Below, piece after piece: positions 17,933 to 26,150 of a stretch of DNA of 44,790 nucleotides. How positions within the stretch are numbered: the first letter of the stretch is position 1; every line of letters begins with the position of its first letter. The stretch comes from Phosphoribacter sp035448065 (GTDB lineage: Bacteria > Actinomycetota > Actinomycetes > Actinomycetales > Dermatophilaceae): positions 1-44,790 of the forward strand of contig DAOTIG010000004.1 in the NCBI GenBank assembly GCA_035448065.1, given 5' to 3'. A program made the position numbers and the translations under genes. The notes beneath the pieces are model-generated. The model saw only the letters and a program-made list of their open reading frames with translations. It ran no database searches and had not been told where the DNA came from.

Positions 17933-19267
17933 TCACCGCACCAGCACTCGCCAGCCCCCGGCCGGCAGCTCAAGCGCCTCCGCGGCCCGGGGCAGGTCCG
18001 CACCGGTGAAGGCGTCCCGCCACGGCCCGGTCTGGGGACCGGGACGGAAGGTGACGGTGCGCGGCATACCGGAGAGGTTGAAGACGGCGAAGACGGCGTC
18101 TGCGTCGGCGCCGTCCGGGCCGTAGGTGTGTGAGCGGACGAAGGAGAAGACCTCGGCCTCGGCGTCGTTTCCCACCTTGACCATCCGGGCCCCCCACGCG
18201 CCGTTCCACAGCGACGGGTGCGCCTTCTTCAGCGCGAAGAGCCGACGGTAGAGCTCGCCCTGGGGGTGGTCGCGCCAGACGATCTCGTCCTTGTCGAAGA
18301 ACGCGAGCCGCTTGTCGAAGCCGGCTTCCTGGCCGTTGTAGACCAACGGCATTCCCTCGCCGATGACCGACAGCACCACTGCCGCTTCGCGCATCTCGCC
18401 GAACTGCTCGAACTCCGTTCCCTCCCAAGCGTTCTTGTCGTGGTTGGAGACGAACATCATCCGGATGGCGTCGCGTGGCCAGGACGACTCGTTCCACGCG
18501 TAGAAGATGTGCAGGGCCGTGCAGTCCGCCTTGCCCTGGGCGATCTTGTGCAGGTCGCTGTTCCACGACCAGCCGTAGGTCATGTCGAAGGCCGCGTCGT
18601 GCAGGTCGCGGGCCTCCCACTCGGCGAGCAGGAAGACCGGCTTGATCCGCTCGAGCTCCTCGCGGGCCCGCTCCCAGAAGTCGCGCGGCACGAATCCGGC
18701 CACATCGCAACGGAATCCGTCAACATCAGCCTCGCGCACCCAGTAGCACATCGCCTCCGTCATGTAGCGGCGCAGGCCCTCGTGGGAGTAGTCGAGGTCG
18801 ATGATGTCGTCCCAGTCCCACCACGGGGTGGGGCGGAAGTCGCCCTGCCAGTCCCGGGCGTACCACTCGGGGTGCTCGCCGACGAGCACGTTGTCCCAGG
18901 CCGTGTGGTTGGCGACCCAGTCGAGGATGACCCGCATGCCGAGGTCGTGCGCAGCCGTGACGAAGTGCCGCAGGTCCTCGAGCGTCCCGAACTCGGGGTT
19001 CACCGCGAGGTAGTCCTGCACGGCATACGGACTGCCGAGCACGCCCTTGCGGTTCTGCACGCCGATCGGGTTGACCGGCATCAGCCAGATGATGTCGACG
19101 CCGAGCTCGCGCAGCCGCGGCAGGTGCGCCTCGGCGGCGGCGAAGGTGCCCTCGGGAGTGAACTGGCGCTGGTTGATCTGGTAGATCGTCGCGTCGCGCG
19201 ACCACTCCGGGTGGACGACACGGGACTCGGGCGCGGGGGTGTAGGGGCGGTGTGCGGCGTCGGTCAC
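17933..19267 (-). CDS. GH13 alpha-amylase family glycosidase
   Basis: A cytosolic glycoside hydrolase family 13 enzyme of 444 residues without signal peptide. Catalytic residues are visible: nucleophile Asp188 (VDGFRCDVAGF), acid Glu216 (FLLAEWEARD) and Asp277 (FVSNHDKNAWEG). Other GH13 motifs are DWVANHTAWDN and the opening IYQINQRQFTPEGTF. It probably acts on maltodextrins or short alpha-glucans; exact specificity is unclear. The GTG start overlaps the stop of the Lrp-type regulator gene by 4 nt (GTGA), so the pair is coupled. Confidence 0.9.
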   Translation of the reverse strand: MTDAAHRPYTPAPESRVVHPEWSRDATIYQINQRQFTPEGTFAAAEAHLPRLRELGVDIIWLMPVNPIGVQNRKGVLGSPYAVQDYLAVNPEFGTLEDLRHFVTAAHDLGMRVILDWVANHTAWDNVLVGEHPEWYARDWQGDFRPTPWWDWDDIIDLDYSHEGLRRYMTEAMCYWVREADVDGFRCDVAGFVPRDFWERAREELERIKPVFLLAEWEARDLHDAAFDMTYGWSWNSDLHKIAQGKADCTALHIFYAWNESSWPRDAIRMMFVSNHDKNAWEGTEFEQFGEMREAAVVLSVIGEGMPLVYNGQEAGFDKRLAFFDKDEIVWRDHPQGELYRRLFALKKAHPSLWNGAWGARMVKVGNDAEAEVFSFVRSHTYGPDGADADAVFAVFNLSGMPRTVTFRPGPQTGPWRDAFTGADLPRAAEALELPAGGWRVLVR

Positions 19268-19770
19268 GAGGACTCAGGGTATGCCGCGCGCACCAGCGGG
19301 AGGGTGCGGTAGCTCACCGGCGTGCCGAGCGAGATCGAGGTCGACACGCGGATGACGTTGTCGTGCCGTCCGATCCGGTCGATGACGCGCTGCAGGTCGG
19401 AGTTGTCCCGGGCCACGACGACGAGGAGCATGTCGGACGTGCCGGTGACGGTGTGCGCCGAGAGCACCTCGGGGATGCCCGACAGGTGCGCGCCAACCGG
19501 CTCGTGGCCGCGCTCCTGACGGATCTCCAGCGCGCAGAACGCGGTCACCGGGAAGCCGAGGGCGGCGGGGGAGAGCTGCGGCGCGAAAGTCTCGATGACG
19601 CCGCGCTCGACGAGCCGATCGATCCTCGCCTGCACGGTGCCGCGTGCCACCCCGAGCGCGCGGGAGGCGCCGAGCACGCCGATGTGCGGCCGCTCACTGA
19701 GCAGCGTGAGGAGTCGACCGTCGAGGTCGTCGAGAGAGCTGGCCCCCGGTGGCATGGTCAGAGTGTGCAT
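19264..19770 (-). CDS. Lrp/AsnC family transcriptional regulator
   Basis: A 168-residue Lrp/AsnC regulator. The N-terminal helix-turn-helix covers LDDLDGRLLTLLSERPHIGVLGASRALGVARGTVQARIDRLVERG (split here by family parts LDDLDGRLL, GVARGTVQARI), followed by a RAM ligand domain (VTAFCALEIRQ, VTGTSDMLLVVVARD). Such proteins usually sense amino acids. It is coupled to the amylase gene and lies upstream of tnaA on the same strand, so tryptophan or another amino acid is a reasonable but unproven effector. Start ATG 19770 or ATG 19755; both keep the domain intact. Confidence 0.9.
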   Translation of the reverse strand: MHTLTMPPGASSLDDLDGRLLTLLSERPHIGVLGASRALGVARGTVQARIDRLVERGVIETFAPQLSPAALGFPVTAFCALEIRQERGHEPVGAHLSGIPEVLSAHTVTGTSDMLLVVVARDNSDLQRVIDRIGRHDNVIRVSTSISLGTPVSYRTLPLVRAAYPESS

Positions 19771-19897
19771 CCGGGGTGGGCTGCGGACAAGCAGACTGTG
19801 ACACATTGCCCACTCGCGAGCCTCGATCGGCACCGAGAGGGGCCCTCGACGTGTGTGGCGGCACGGGTGACTCCGCGTCGGATGAGACAGTAGGGCC

Positions 19898-20719
19898 ATG
19901 ACTCAACCGTCGGGCTGGTACGACGACCCCCAGGACTCCTCGCAGCTGCGCTACTTCGACGGCATCCTCTGGTCCGACCACACCGTGCCCAAGCAGGCGG
20001 CGCCGCGCCACGAGGCCGCCACCCCGTCCCCGTATGCTGCGCCGCCCACCTCGCCCGGCGGCTATGCCGTGCCGTCGTCGGGCAGCGCCTATGGCCAGCC
20101 GCCGGCCCAGCCGGGTGGCTACCAGCCTGCTCCCGGGATGGGCTACGGCTCGGCTCCTGCTTATCAGTGGCGGCCCGCCGGGCCGGTGACGAGCGACGGC
20201 CGCCCGCTCGCCGAGTGGTGGCAGCGGCTGCTCGCCTACCTGATCGACAACGTGCTGCTCGGGATGATCGTCAGCGTCGTGGGCTTCAAGTGGTTCGGTG
20301 AGTTCGTCACCTGGTACGTCGACCTCATTCGGAGCACCGCCGCCACTGGGGCCACGCCGGATCAGGCCGCGATCACCCAGCAGGTCACGGCGATGACGAT
20401 GCCGCTCACGATCATCACAGTCATCGTGTCCGTCACCTATCAGACCGTCTTCCTCATGCGCTCGGGCGCGACGCCGGGCAAGATGGCGCTCGGCATCCGG
20501 GTGCGGCGGGTCGATCGACCTGGTCCGCTCACGCTCGTCGAGGCGCTGCGACGTCAGGTGATCTACGTTGGTGCCACGGTGCTGGGTCTGGTCCCGATCG
20601 TCAGCTTGCTGACCAGCCTCCTGCACCTTCTCGACAGCCTGTGGCTGCTCTGGGACCCGCGCCGCCAGTGCCTGCACGACAAGATCGCCGACACCGTCGT
20701 GGAGAAGTCGCGCTATTAG
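19898..20719 (+). CDS. DUF2510-RDD domain membrane protein
   Basis: A 273-residue membrane protein. Residues 1-32 are a DUF2510 domain (GWYDDPQDSSQLRYFDG-x-LWSDHT), followed by a Pro/Gly/Tyr-rich linker to about residue 95 and an RDD domain with three hydrophobic segments (LLAYLIDNVLLGMIVSVVGF, ITVIVSVTYQTVFLM, GLVPIVSLLTSLLHLLDSLW). RDD marks include GATPGKMALGIRVRRVD and RRQCLHDKIADTVVV-like QCLHDKIADTVVEK. Function is unknown. GACAGT (19886-19891) lies 6 nt before ATG, a weaker version of the leaderless -10 pattern. Confidence 0.88.
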   Translation: MTQPSGWYDDPQDSSQLRYFDGILWSDHTVPKQAAPRHEAATPSPYAAPPTSPGGYAVPSSGSAYGQPPAQPGGYQPAPGMGYGSAPAYQWRPAGPVTSDGRPLAEWWQRLLAYLIDNVLLGMIVSVVGFKWFGEFVTWYVDLIRSTAATGATPDQAAITQQVTAMTMPLTIITVIVSVTYQTVFLMRSGATPGKMALGIRVRRVDRPGPLTLVEALRRQVIYVGATVLGLVPIVSLLTSLLHLLDSLWLLWDPRRQCLHDKIADTVVEKSRY

Positions 20720-20749
20720 GCTCCGGTCGACCGGGTCCTTCTGCCGCGC

Positions 20750-21976
20750 TCAGCGGTTCGGGACGATCCGCCCGACGACGTCGCCGAGGCCGATCCGAGT
20801 GCCGTCCGGGCCGTCGGCCCAGGCCCGCAGCGTCACGACGTCGCCGTCCTCGAGGAAGGTCCGGGTCGAGCCGTCGTCGAGCGCGAAGGGCTCCTGACCG
20901 CCCCACGCGAGCTCGAGGAAGCTGCCGCGCTGGTGCTTCTCCGGTCCGCTGATCGTGCCGGAGCCGTAGAGGTCGCCGGTCCGCAGCGTCGCGCCGTTGA
21001 CCGTCATGTGGGCGAGCATCTGGGTCGGCGACCAGTACATGTCGCGGTACTCGGGGCGCGCGACGACGGTGCCGTTGAGGTCGACCTCGAGGTGCACGTC
21101 GAGCCCGTATGCCGCCCCGGCCGCCGAGCGCAGGTAGGGCAGCGGCAGCGGGTCGTCCTGGCCCGGCAGCTCGCACTTGGCGTCCTGCAGGGCGGCCAGC
21201 GGGGTGACCCAGGCCGAGATCGAGGTGGCGAAGGACTTGCCGAGGAAGGGGCCGAGCGGCACGTACTCCCAGGCCTGGATGTCGCGCGCCGACCAGTCGT
21301 TGAGGACGACGACCCCGAAGATGTGCGACTCGGCGTCGTCGAGCGGCACGGCCTCGCCCAGCCGTGTCGCGCCAGCGACGACGAAGCCGAGCTCGGCCTC
21401 GATGTCCAGCCGGATGCTCGGCCCAAAGACCGGTGCGGGGTCCTGTGGGCCTTTGCGCTGGCCGGCCGGCCGCATGACGTCGGTGCCGCTGACGACGATC
21501 GTGCCGGAGCGCCCGTGGTAGCCGATCGGGATGTGCTTCCAGTTGACCGGCAGCGCGGGGGAGTCGGGCCGGAAGATCTTGCCGACGTTGGTCGCGTGGT
21601 GCTCGCTCGCGTAGCAGTCGACGTAGTCGGCGACGACGATCGGCAGGTGCAGGGTGACTGCGTCGAGCGGGTGCAGGTGTGGCTCGACGGCGGCTCGCTG
21701 GGAAGGGTCGGACAGCGCCTCGGTCGCCCAGGCCCGGGCGGCAGCCCAGGCATCGGCTCCGCGGTCCATCAGGACGTTAAGCGAATCACCCTGCCAGACA
21801 GCGGAATCCGCGCCAGCGGCCGCGGCTGCCGCGGCAGCGTCGAGGACCAGGTCGCCGATCCGCACGCCGATCCGCCGACCCGCCTCACCCGGGCCGGAGA
21901 AGACGCCGTAGGGGAGCGTGGCGAGGCCGAAGGCGTGGTCCTTCGGCAGGTCGAGCCAGCTGGTGGCGGTGGTCAC
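20750..21976 (-). CDS. fahA: Fumarylacetoacetase
   Basis: Hydrolyses fumarylacetoacetate to fumarate and acetoacetate, the last step of tyrosine breakdown. The 408-residue protein matches the family from FGLATLPYGVFS through DYVDCYASEHHATNVGKIF, GYHGRSGTIVVSG, the metal-ligand region LDIEAELGFVV, VLNDWSARDIQAWEYVPLGPFLGKSF (in parts) and GDLYGSGTISGPE. AAGGAG precedes GTG 21976 at about 6 nt, setting the start. It lies 19 nt downstream of an unknown gene and forms an operon with it. hppD and hmgA are not in the window. Confidence 0.95.
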   Translation of the reverse strand: MTTATSWLDLPKDHAFGLATLPYGVFSGPGEAGRRIGVRIGDLVLDAAAAAAAAGADSAVWQGDSLNVLMDRGADAWAAARAWATEALSDPSQRAAVEPHLHPLDAVTLHLPIVVADYVDCYASEHHATNVGKIFRPDSPALPVNWKHIPIGYHGRSGTIVVSGTDVMRPAGQRKGPQDPAPVFGPSIRLDIEAELGFVVAGATRLGEAVPLDDAESHIFGVVVLNDWSARDIQAWEYVPLGPFLGKSFATSISAWVTPLAALQDAKCELPGQDDPLPLPYLRSAAGAAYGLDVHLEVDLNGTVVARPEYRDMYWSPTQMLAHMTVNGATLRTGDLYGSGTISGPEKHQRGSFLELAWGGQEPFALDDGSTRTFLEDGDVVTLRAWADGPDGTRIGLGDVVGRIVPNR

Positions 21977-21995
21977 GATGTCTCCTTCTCGGTGG

Positions 21996-22853
21996 TCAGG
22001 CCGGGGCGGGCTCAGGGTCGATGATGCCGACCTCGGCCAGCTCGCGGAGCGGGTCGAGCACATCGCAGCACCCGTATGCCGTGAACGCCCGCCGGACGCG
22101 CTCGGCCTCGTCGGGCAGCAGCGGCACGACGACCGAGCCCACCGGCTCGATGCTGGGCTCCTGCAGGATCTCGACGAGCTGGTCGAGCTCGCCGCCGTCG
22201 AGGGCGACGGTCACCGCGGCGAGGATGTTGAGCAATCCGTGCTGAGGGCCGTCCCCGCGGTCTGCGCGCAGGATGTGGTGCAGGCCCCCGGTGAGCTTGA
22301 AGGGCAGGCTGCGCACAGCGCAGTCCTCGATGAAACGGGCCACCTCGTGCTCGTCCGGCCAGGCCCAGGTCTCGGTGGCCCCGGTGCGCAGCTTGGCCTG
22401 GATCGGCGGCCGCCCCATCCGGCCCACAGCGGCTTGGTGGACCGCCTCGAGGGCGTCGTCCCGACCCTCGCGGGGGATCTCGACGGTCACCGGCACACCG
22501 AGCTCGACGAGCGGCTTCCAGTCCGACGCCGCACCGACCTCGACCCCCGCCAGGCTGACCTGGTGAGCGCCCGAGGCGACCCCCTCCTGCAGGAGGCGAG
22601 CGCCCTCGACAACGGGCTCCAGCGGCATACCGGGTCGAGCGATGAGACCGAGACGCAGCGCCCGACCGTCGGCGAGCGACACGACCTCGACGGCCGCGGC
22701 CGCCGGCACGAGCAGCGGGCCGACGTAGCGACGGTAGGCCTCGCGGGCGATGTGCTCCTCGACCGCGCGCGGCAACGGCGCGAGGCCGGGCGGGAAGACG
22801 GCAGCGTCGTCGACCAGGCCGGCGAAGAGGCTCGGATGCGCACGGGTTCCCAC
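21996..22853 (-). CDS. Conserved protein of unknown function, fahA partner
   Basis: A 285-residue cytosolic protein with no recognised function. It begins HPSLFAGLVDDAAVFPPG and contains the striking motif LPFKLTGGLHHILR with paired histidines, followed by QHGLLNILAAVTVALDGG, which I recall from other uncharacterised bacterial proteins. Alternating hydrophobic strands (ALRLGLIA, VSLAGVEVGA, VPVTVEIP) suggest an alpha/beta barrel. GTG 22853 was chosen over TTG 22871 because TAGCCT (22861-22866 on this strand) lies 7 nt before it. It directly precedes fahA, so a role in aromatic catabolism is suggested. Confidence 0.75.
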   Translation of the reverse strand: MGTRAHPSLFAGLVDDAAVFPPGLAPLPRAVEEHIAREAYRRYVGPLLVPAAAAVEVVSLADGRALRLGLIARPGMPLEPVVEGARLLQEGVASGAHQVSLAGVEVGAASDWKPLVELGVPVTVEIPREGRDDALEAVHQAAVGRMGRPPIQAKLRTGATETWAWPDEHEVARFIEDCAVRSLPFKLTGGLHHILRADRGDGPQHGLLNILAAVTVALDGGELDQLVEILQEPSIEPVGSVVVPLLPDEAERVRRAFTAYGCCDVLDPLRELAEVGIIDPEPAPA

Positions 22854-22990
22854 GTCCGGCAGGCTATCCAACCTGCCGCGGGGGCGGTCATGGCGGGGGC
22901 GCCGGGTTTGCGCGGATGTTGCGCGGCAGACCCGAAGATGTCAATCGGCAAGCCGCCGAGGAGGCGCCGCGCGGGTCTAGCGTGCCTGGC

Positions 22991-24829
22991 ATGACTCTCC
23001 CGGCACACACTTCGGTCATGTCCCGTCGCCAGCTGCTCGGAGCCGCCGTCGTCGGCGGAGCAGGCCTGGCCCTCGGCGGTGCGCCCGCGGCATACGCCTC
23101 GGCGACCGACGGCAAGCACCGCTTCCTGCTCACCGTGCTCGGCACCACCGACCTGCACGGCAACGTCTTCAACTGGGACTACTTCAAGAACGCCGAGTAC
23201 GACGACCGCGCGCGCAACGACATCGGGCTGGCCAAGGCGGCAACGCTGGTGCGGGCGATGCGCGCCGAGCGGGGCGCGGCATCGTGCCTCACCCTCGACG
23301 CCGGCGACATCATCCAGGGCACGCCGCTCGACTACTACTACGCCAAGATCGACCCGATCACCGGTGGCTCGAAGCACCCCATGGCGCTGGCGATGAACGC
23401 CCTCGGCTACGACGCGATCGCCCTGGGCAACCACGAGTACAACTACGGGCTGGACACGCTGCGCGAGTTCGAGCGCCAGCTCGACGCCCCGCTGCTGTCG
23501 GCCAACTCGGTCGACTGGCACACCGGCGAGCCGGTCTTCCCGCCCTACGTCCTCAAGCGCGTGCACGTGCCCGGCGACAAGCCGGTGACCGTCGGCATCC
23601 TCGGGCTGGTCACTCCGGGCGTAGCGATCTGGGACAAGGCGAACGTCGAGGGCAAGGTGCGCTTCCCGGGCATCGTCGAGCAGGCGAGGATCATGGTGCC
23701 CCGGATGAAGGCCGCGGGCGCCGACGTCGTCGTCGTCTCGGCGCACTCTGGGCCGAACCTCTCCTCGTCCTACGGCGATGCGCTGCCCTATCCGGAGAAT
23801 GCGAGCGGGCTGCTCGCCGAGCAGGTGCGGGACATCGACGCGATCCTCGTCGGGCACTCGCACATCGAGGTGCCGCAGCGGCTGGTGCGCAACGTGGTGA
23901 CCGGGCGGGACGTGCTGCTGTCCGAGCCGCTGTATTGGGGCATGCGGGTGAGCGTCATGGATCTGCATCTGGTCAAGGAGCGCGGCCAGTGGCGGGTCGA
24001 GTCGGCCGGCGCGACGGTCCTCAACTCGAACACCGTGCCCGAGGACCCGACGATCGCGGCATTGTTGCGACCGGCGCACCAGCGGGTGCTCGGCTACGTC
24101 AACTCGGTCATCGGGCGCTGCCTGGCTCCGATGTCGGCGGCGACCTCGCGCTACGAGGACACCGCAGCGATGGACTTCATCAACGACGTGCAGGCTGCGG
24201 CGGTCAAGGCGGCGCTGGTCGGCACGCCGGAGGCCGGGCTGCCGGTCCTGTCGATCGCGGCGCCCTTCAACAAGGCGGCGGCCATCCCGCAGGGTGCCGT
24301 CACGGTGCGGGACGTCGCCGGCCTCTACATCTACGACAACACGCTGGTCGGGATCGTCTTCACCGGCGAGCAGGTGAAGGCCTATCTGGAGAAGTCCGCG
24401 AGCTACTTCAAGCAGGTCCCCGGACCTGGCACGTATGCCGCCGACCAGGTCACCAACGCGGTCACCCCGACCGCGCCGGGCGGGACGCCGGACTACAACT
24501 ACGACATCATGGGCGGGCTGGACGCGCGGCTCACCTATGACATCGACATCTCCCAGCCGGTCGGGTCTCGGATCGTCGGGCTGGCCTATGGCGGCGTGCC
24601 GGTGGGCGCGGGGCAGCGCTTCGTCATCGCGATCAACAACTACCGGCAGTCCGGTGGCGGCGGCTTCCCGGGCGTGACCACGGCTCCGGTCGTCTACAAC
24701 CGGCAGGTCGAGATCCGGCAGCTGCTGATCGACTGGGTGACTCAGCACCAGGTGATCGACCCCGCGGCCTTCTCGAGCATCGACTGGCGCCTCGTCGCCG
24801 GCGGCACCCCGCTGACCATCACGCCTTGA
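22991..24829 (+). CDS. Tat-exported 5'-nucleotidase/metallophosphatase
   Basis: An exported metallophosphoesterase of 612 residues in the 5'-nucleotidase/2',3'-cyclic phosphodiesterase family. A twin-arginine signal (SRRQLLGAAVVGGAGLALGG) occupies residues 10-30. The metal-binding motifs are LGTTDLHGN, DAGDIIQG, ALGNHEYNYG and LVGHSHIEVP. The C-terminal substrate domain includes DNTLVGIVFTGEQVKAYLE and FVIAINNYRQSGGGGFPG. It would release phosphate or nucleosides outside the membrane. TAGCGT (22978-22983) lies 7 nt before ATG 22991. It diverges from the fahA operon over about 137 bp. Confidence 0.93.
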   Translation: MTLPAHTSVMSRRQLLGAAVVGGAGLALGGAPAAYASATDGKHRFLLTVLGTTDLHGNVFNWDYFKNAEYDDRARNDIGLAKAATLVRAMRAERGAASCLTLDAGDIIQGTPLDYYYAKIDPITGGSKHPMALAMNALGYDAIALGNHEYNYGLDTLREFERQLDAPLLSANSVDWHTGEPVFPPYVLKRVHVPGDKPVTVGILGLVTPGVAIWDKANVEGKVRFPGIVEQARIMVPRMKAAGADVVVVSAHSGPNLSSSYGDALPYPENASGLLAEQVRDIDAILVGHSHIEVPQRLVRNVVTGRDVLLSEPLYWGMRVSVMDLHLVKERGQWRVESAGATVLNSNTVPEDPTIAALLRPAHQRVLGYVNSVIGRCLAPMSAATSRYEDTAAMDFINDVQAAAVKAALVGTPEAGLPVLSIAAPFNKAAAIPQGAVTVRDVAGLYIYDNTLVGIVFTGEQVKAYLEKSASYFKQVPGPGTYAADQVTNAVTPTAPGGTPDYNYDIMGGLDARLTYDIDISQPVGSRIVGLAYGGVPVGAGQRFVIAINNYRQSGGGGFPGVTTAPVVYNRQVEIRQLLIDWVTQHQVIDPAAFSSIDWRLVAGGTPLTITP

Positions 24830-24862
24830 GTGTGATCGGTGGTGCGAATGTGCTGACGGGCA

Positions 24863-24935
24863 GGTCGCGCGAGTGGTGACCTGACCGGTGAGGGGCTGCT
24901 GTCGGGGTGGGTCGGGTCGCGCGAGTGGTGACCTG
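24863..24935 (+). repeat. Two tandem copies of the 52-bp repeat
   Basis: The 21-bp core GGTCGCGCGAGTGGTGACC plus TG occurs at 24863-24883 and 24915-24935, exactly 52 bp apart. The first copy is preceded by CA, giving arms CAGGTC/GACCTG that can extend to an 8-bp stem with a 7-nt loop. The array lies just 3' of the DUF559 gene. Confidence 0.85.
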
Positions 24936-24958
24936 ACCGGTGACGGGTAGGGATGCCG

Positions 24959-25900
24959 TCAGGCCGCTGAGGTGCTCCGGCCGGGGAAGTGCCGCTGCCA
25001 GTTGTCCCGCAACTGCGGACGCGGCAACCCCGCGGCGACGAGCGCACCGACGACTCGCTGGACGGTTTCACCGGGTGTGTGGAAGACATCGGGGCTGGTG
25101 AGCACGACGAAGCGCCAGCCCTCGGCCTCGAGCTCCTCGCGTCGCCGCAGGTCGGCCTGCCATTGCGGCTCGCGCTCGATGTGGTGCCGACCGTCGTACT
25201 CGACGGCCACCAGCAGGTCTTGCCAGGCCAGATCGAGCCGATAGCGCGCCTGGCTCCGTCGCGTCTCGACGGTGAGGTTGATCGTCGGCTCCGGTAGCCC
25301 GGCCCAGATCAGCAGGAGGCGAACTCGGGTCTCCATCGCCGACTCGACCGCTGCGCGCACCAACCGAGCCGCTTCCCTGGCGGCCCGAGCCCCGCGCCCA
25401 CGTCGTGCTGCGGCGCCCTCTCGTAGCTCGTCGAGGGTGGCCAGGCCGCGGTGGACGATCCCGTCGCCGAGGACCACGAGGTCGACGAGGTCGAGAACAG
25501 CCGCGAGGTCGAGGTAGGTCTGGACGGCGTCGGTACAGCTCACCCCGTGGCGATCCACCGTTGCCGGCGGAGCGGCGTAGCGGTGCACCCGGATGCCGGG
25601 CAGCTTGCAGTCGTGGCCTTTGATGGTGCCTGCATGCAAGGTTGGCGATCGAGGCACCGGGACGCCGAGCAGCTCCGCGGCCGTGTGGTGCGTGACGAAC
25701 GACGCCATCGGGGCGGCCAGCAGGGTGGCCCGCGCCCACACGGTCGGGGAGACAGGGATCGCTGTGGCGCAGTAGACCCCGCGGACCAACCTGCGGACGG
25801 CTGCCTTCTCCAGGGCTGCGTCGGAGCGGCCGCTGGCCCGCCACATGGCATTGGTGAAGGGGTGCCGGAGGTCGAGCGGAGCCGGGTGGTGATCGGGCAT
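24959..25900 (-). CDS. DUF559 (Vsr-fold nuclease-like) protein
   Basis: A 313-residue protein. The N-terminal half (VRRLVRGVYCA, HHTAAELLGVPVP) resembles the AbiEi/DUF4095-type domain often joined to DUF559. The C-terminal half is DUF559, related to very-short-patch repair endonucleases: RYRLDLAW, LLVAVEYDGRHHIERE, RREELEAEGWRFVVLT. The Asp and Glu of LDLAW and VEYDG fit a PD-(D/E)xK-type site. Function is unknown. ATG 25900 was chosen: GACAGT lies 6 nt before it; ATG 25933 is the alternative. The gene is flanked on both sides by the 52-bp repeat arrays. Confidence 0.8.
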   Translation of the reverse strand: MPDHHPAPLDLRHPFTNAMWRASGRSDAALEKAAVRRLVRGVYCATAIPVSPTVWARATLLAAPMASFVTHHTAAELLGVPVPRSPTLHAGTIKGHDCKLPGIRVHRYAAPPATVDRHGVSCTDAVQTYLDLAAVLDLVDLVVLGDGIVHRGLATLDELREGAAARRGRGARAAREAARLVRAAVESAMETRVRLLLIWAGLPEPTINLTVETRRSQARYRLDLAWQDLLVAVEYDGRHHIEREPQWQADLRRREELEAEGWRFVVLTSPDVFHTPGETVQRVVGALVAAGLPRPQLRDNWQRHFPGRSTSAA

Positions 25901-25976
25901 GGCTGCACTGTCGCAGAACGCGCGCGACGACATTGAAGGTTATCCACAGGGCCGCCGCGTGGAGTGCTCCGGCAGT

Positions 25977-26101
25977 GGTCGCGCGAGTGGTGACCTGCCC
26001 TGCTCCGGGAGCGGGAGGTGTGAGGTCTGGTCGCGCGAGTGGTGACCTGCCGGGTGAGGGGTCGCTTGTCGGGTGGGTCTGGTCGCGCGAGTGGTGACCT
26101 G
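25977..26101 (+). repeat. Three tandem copies of the 52-bp repeat
   Basis: The 21-bp core GGTCGCGCGAGTGGTGACC plus TG occurs at 25977-25997, 26029-26049 and 26081-26101, each 52 bp apart. The 31-nt segments between cores are of two related types, one starting CCCTGCTCCGGG and one starting CCGGGTGAGGGG. The second type also follows the first copy of the 24.9-kb array. The array fills the gap between DUF559 and pncA. Confidence 0.85.
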
Positions 26102-26150
26102 CCCTGCTCCGGGGAGGGAGGTGTCAGGCCTGGTCGGGAAAGTCCCGGCG

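Noticed and set aside
20723..20734. CCGGTCGACCGG palindrome as terminator between the RDD gene and fahA
   Set aside because: Only a 4-bp stem is possible with a normal loop, which is too weak to call.
25977..26101. CRISPR array (21-bp repeat, 31-bp spacers)
   Set aside because: The period is regular, but the spacers resemble each other and recur at 24.9 kb, there are only two to three units per array, and no cas gene is near.
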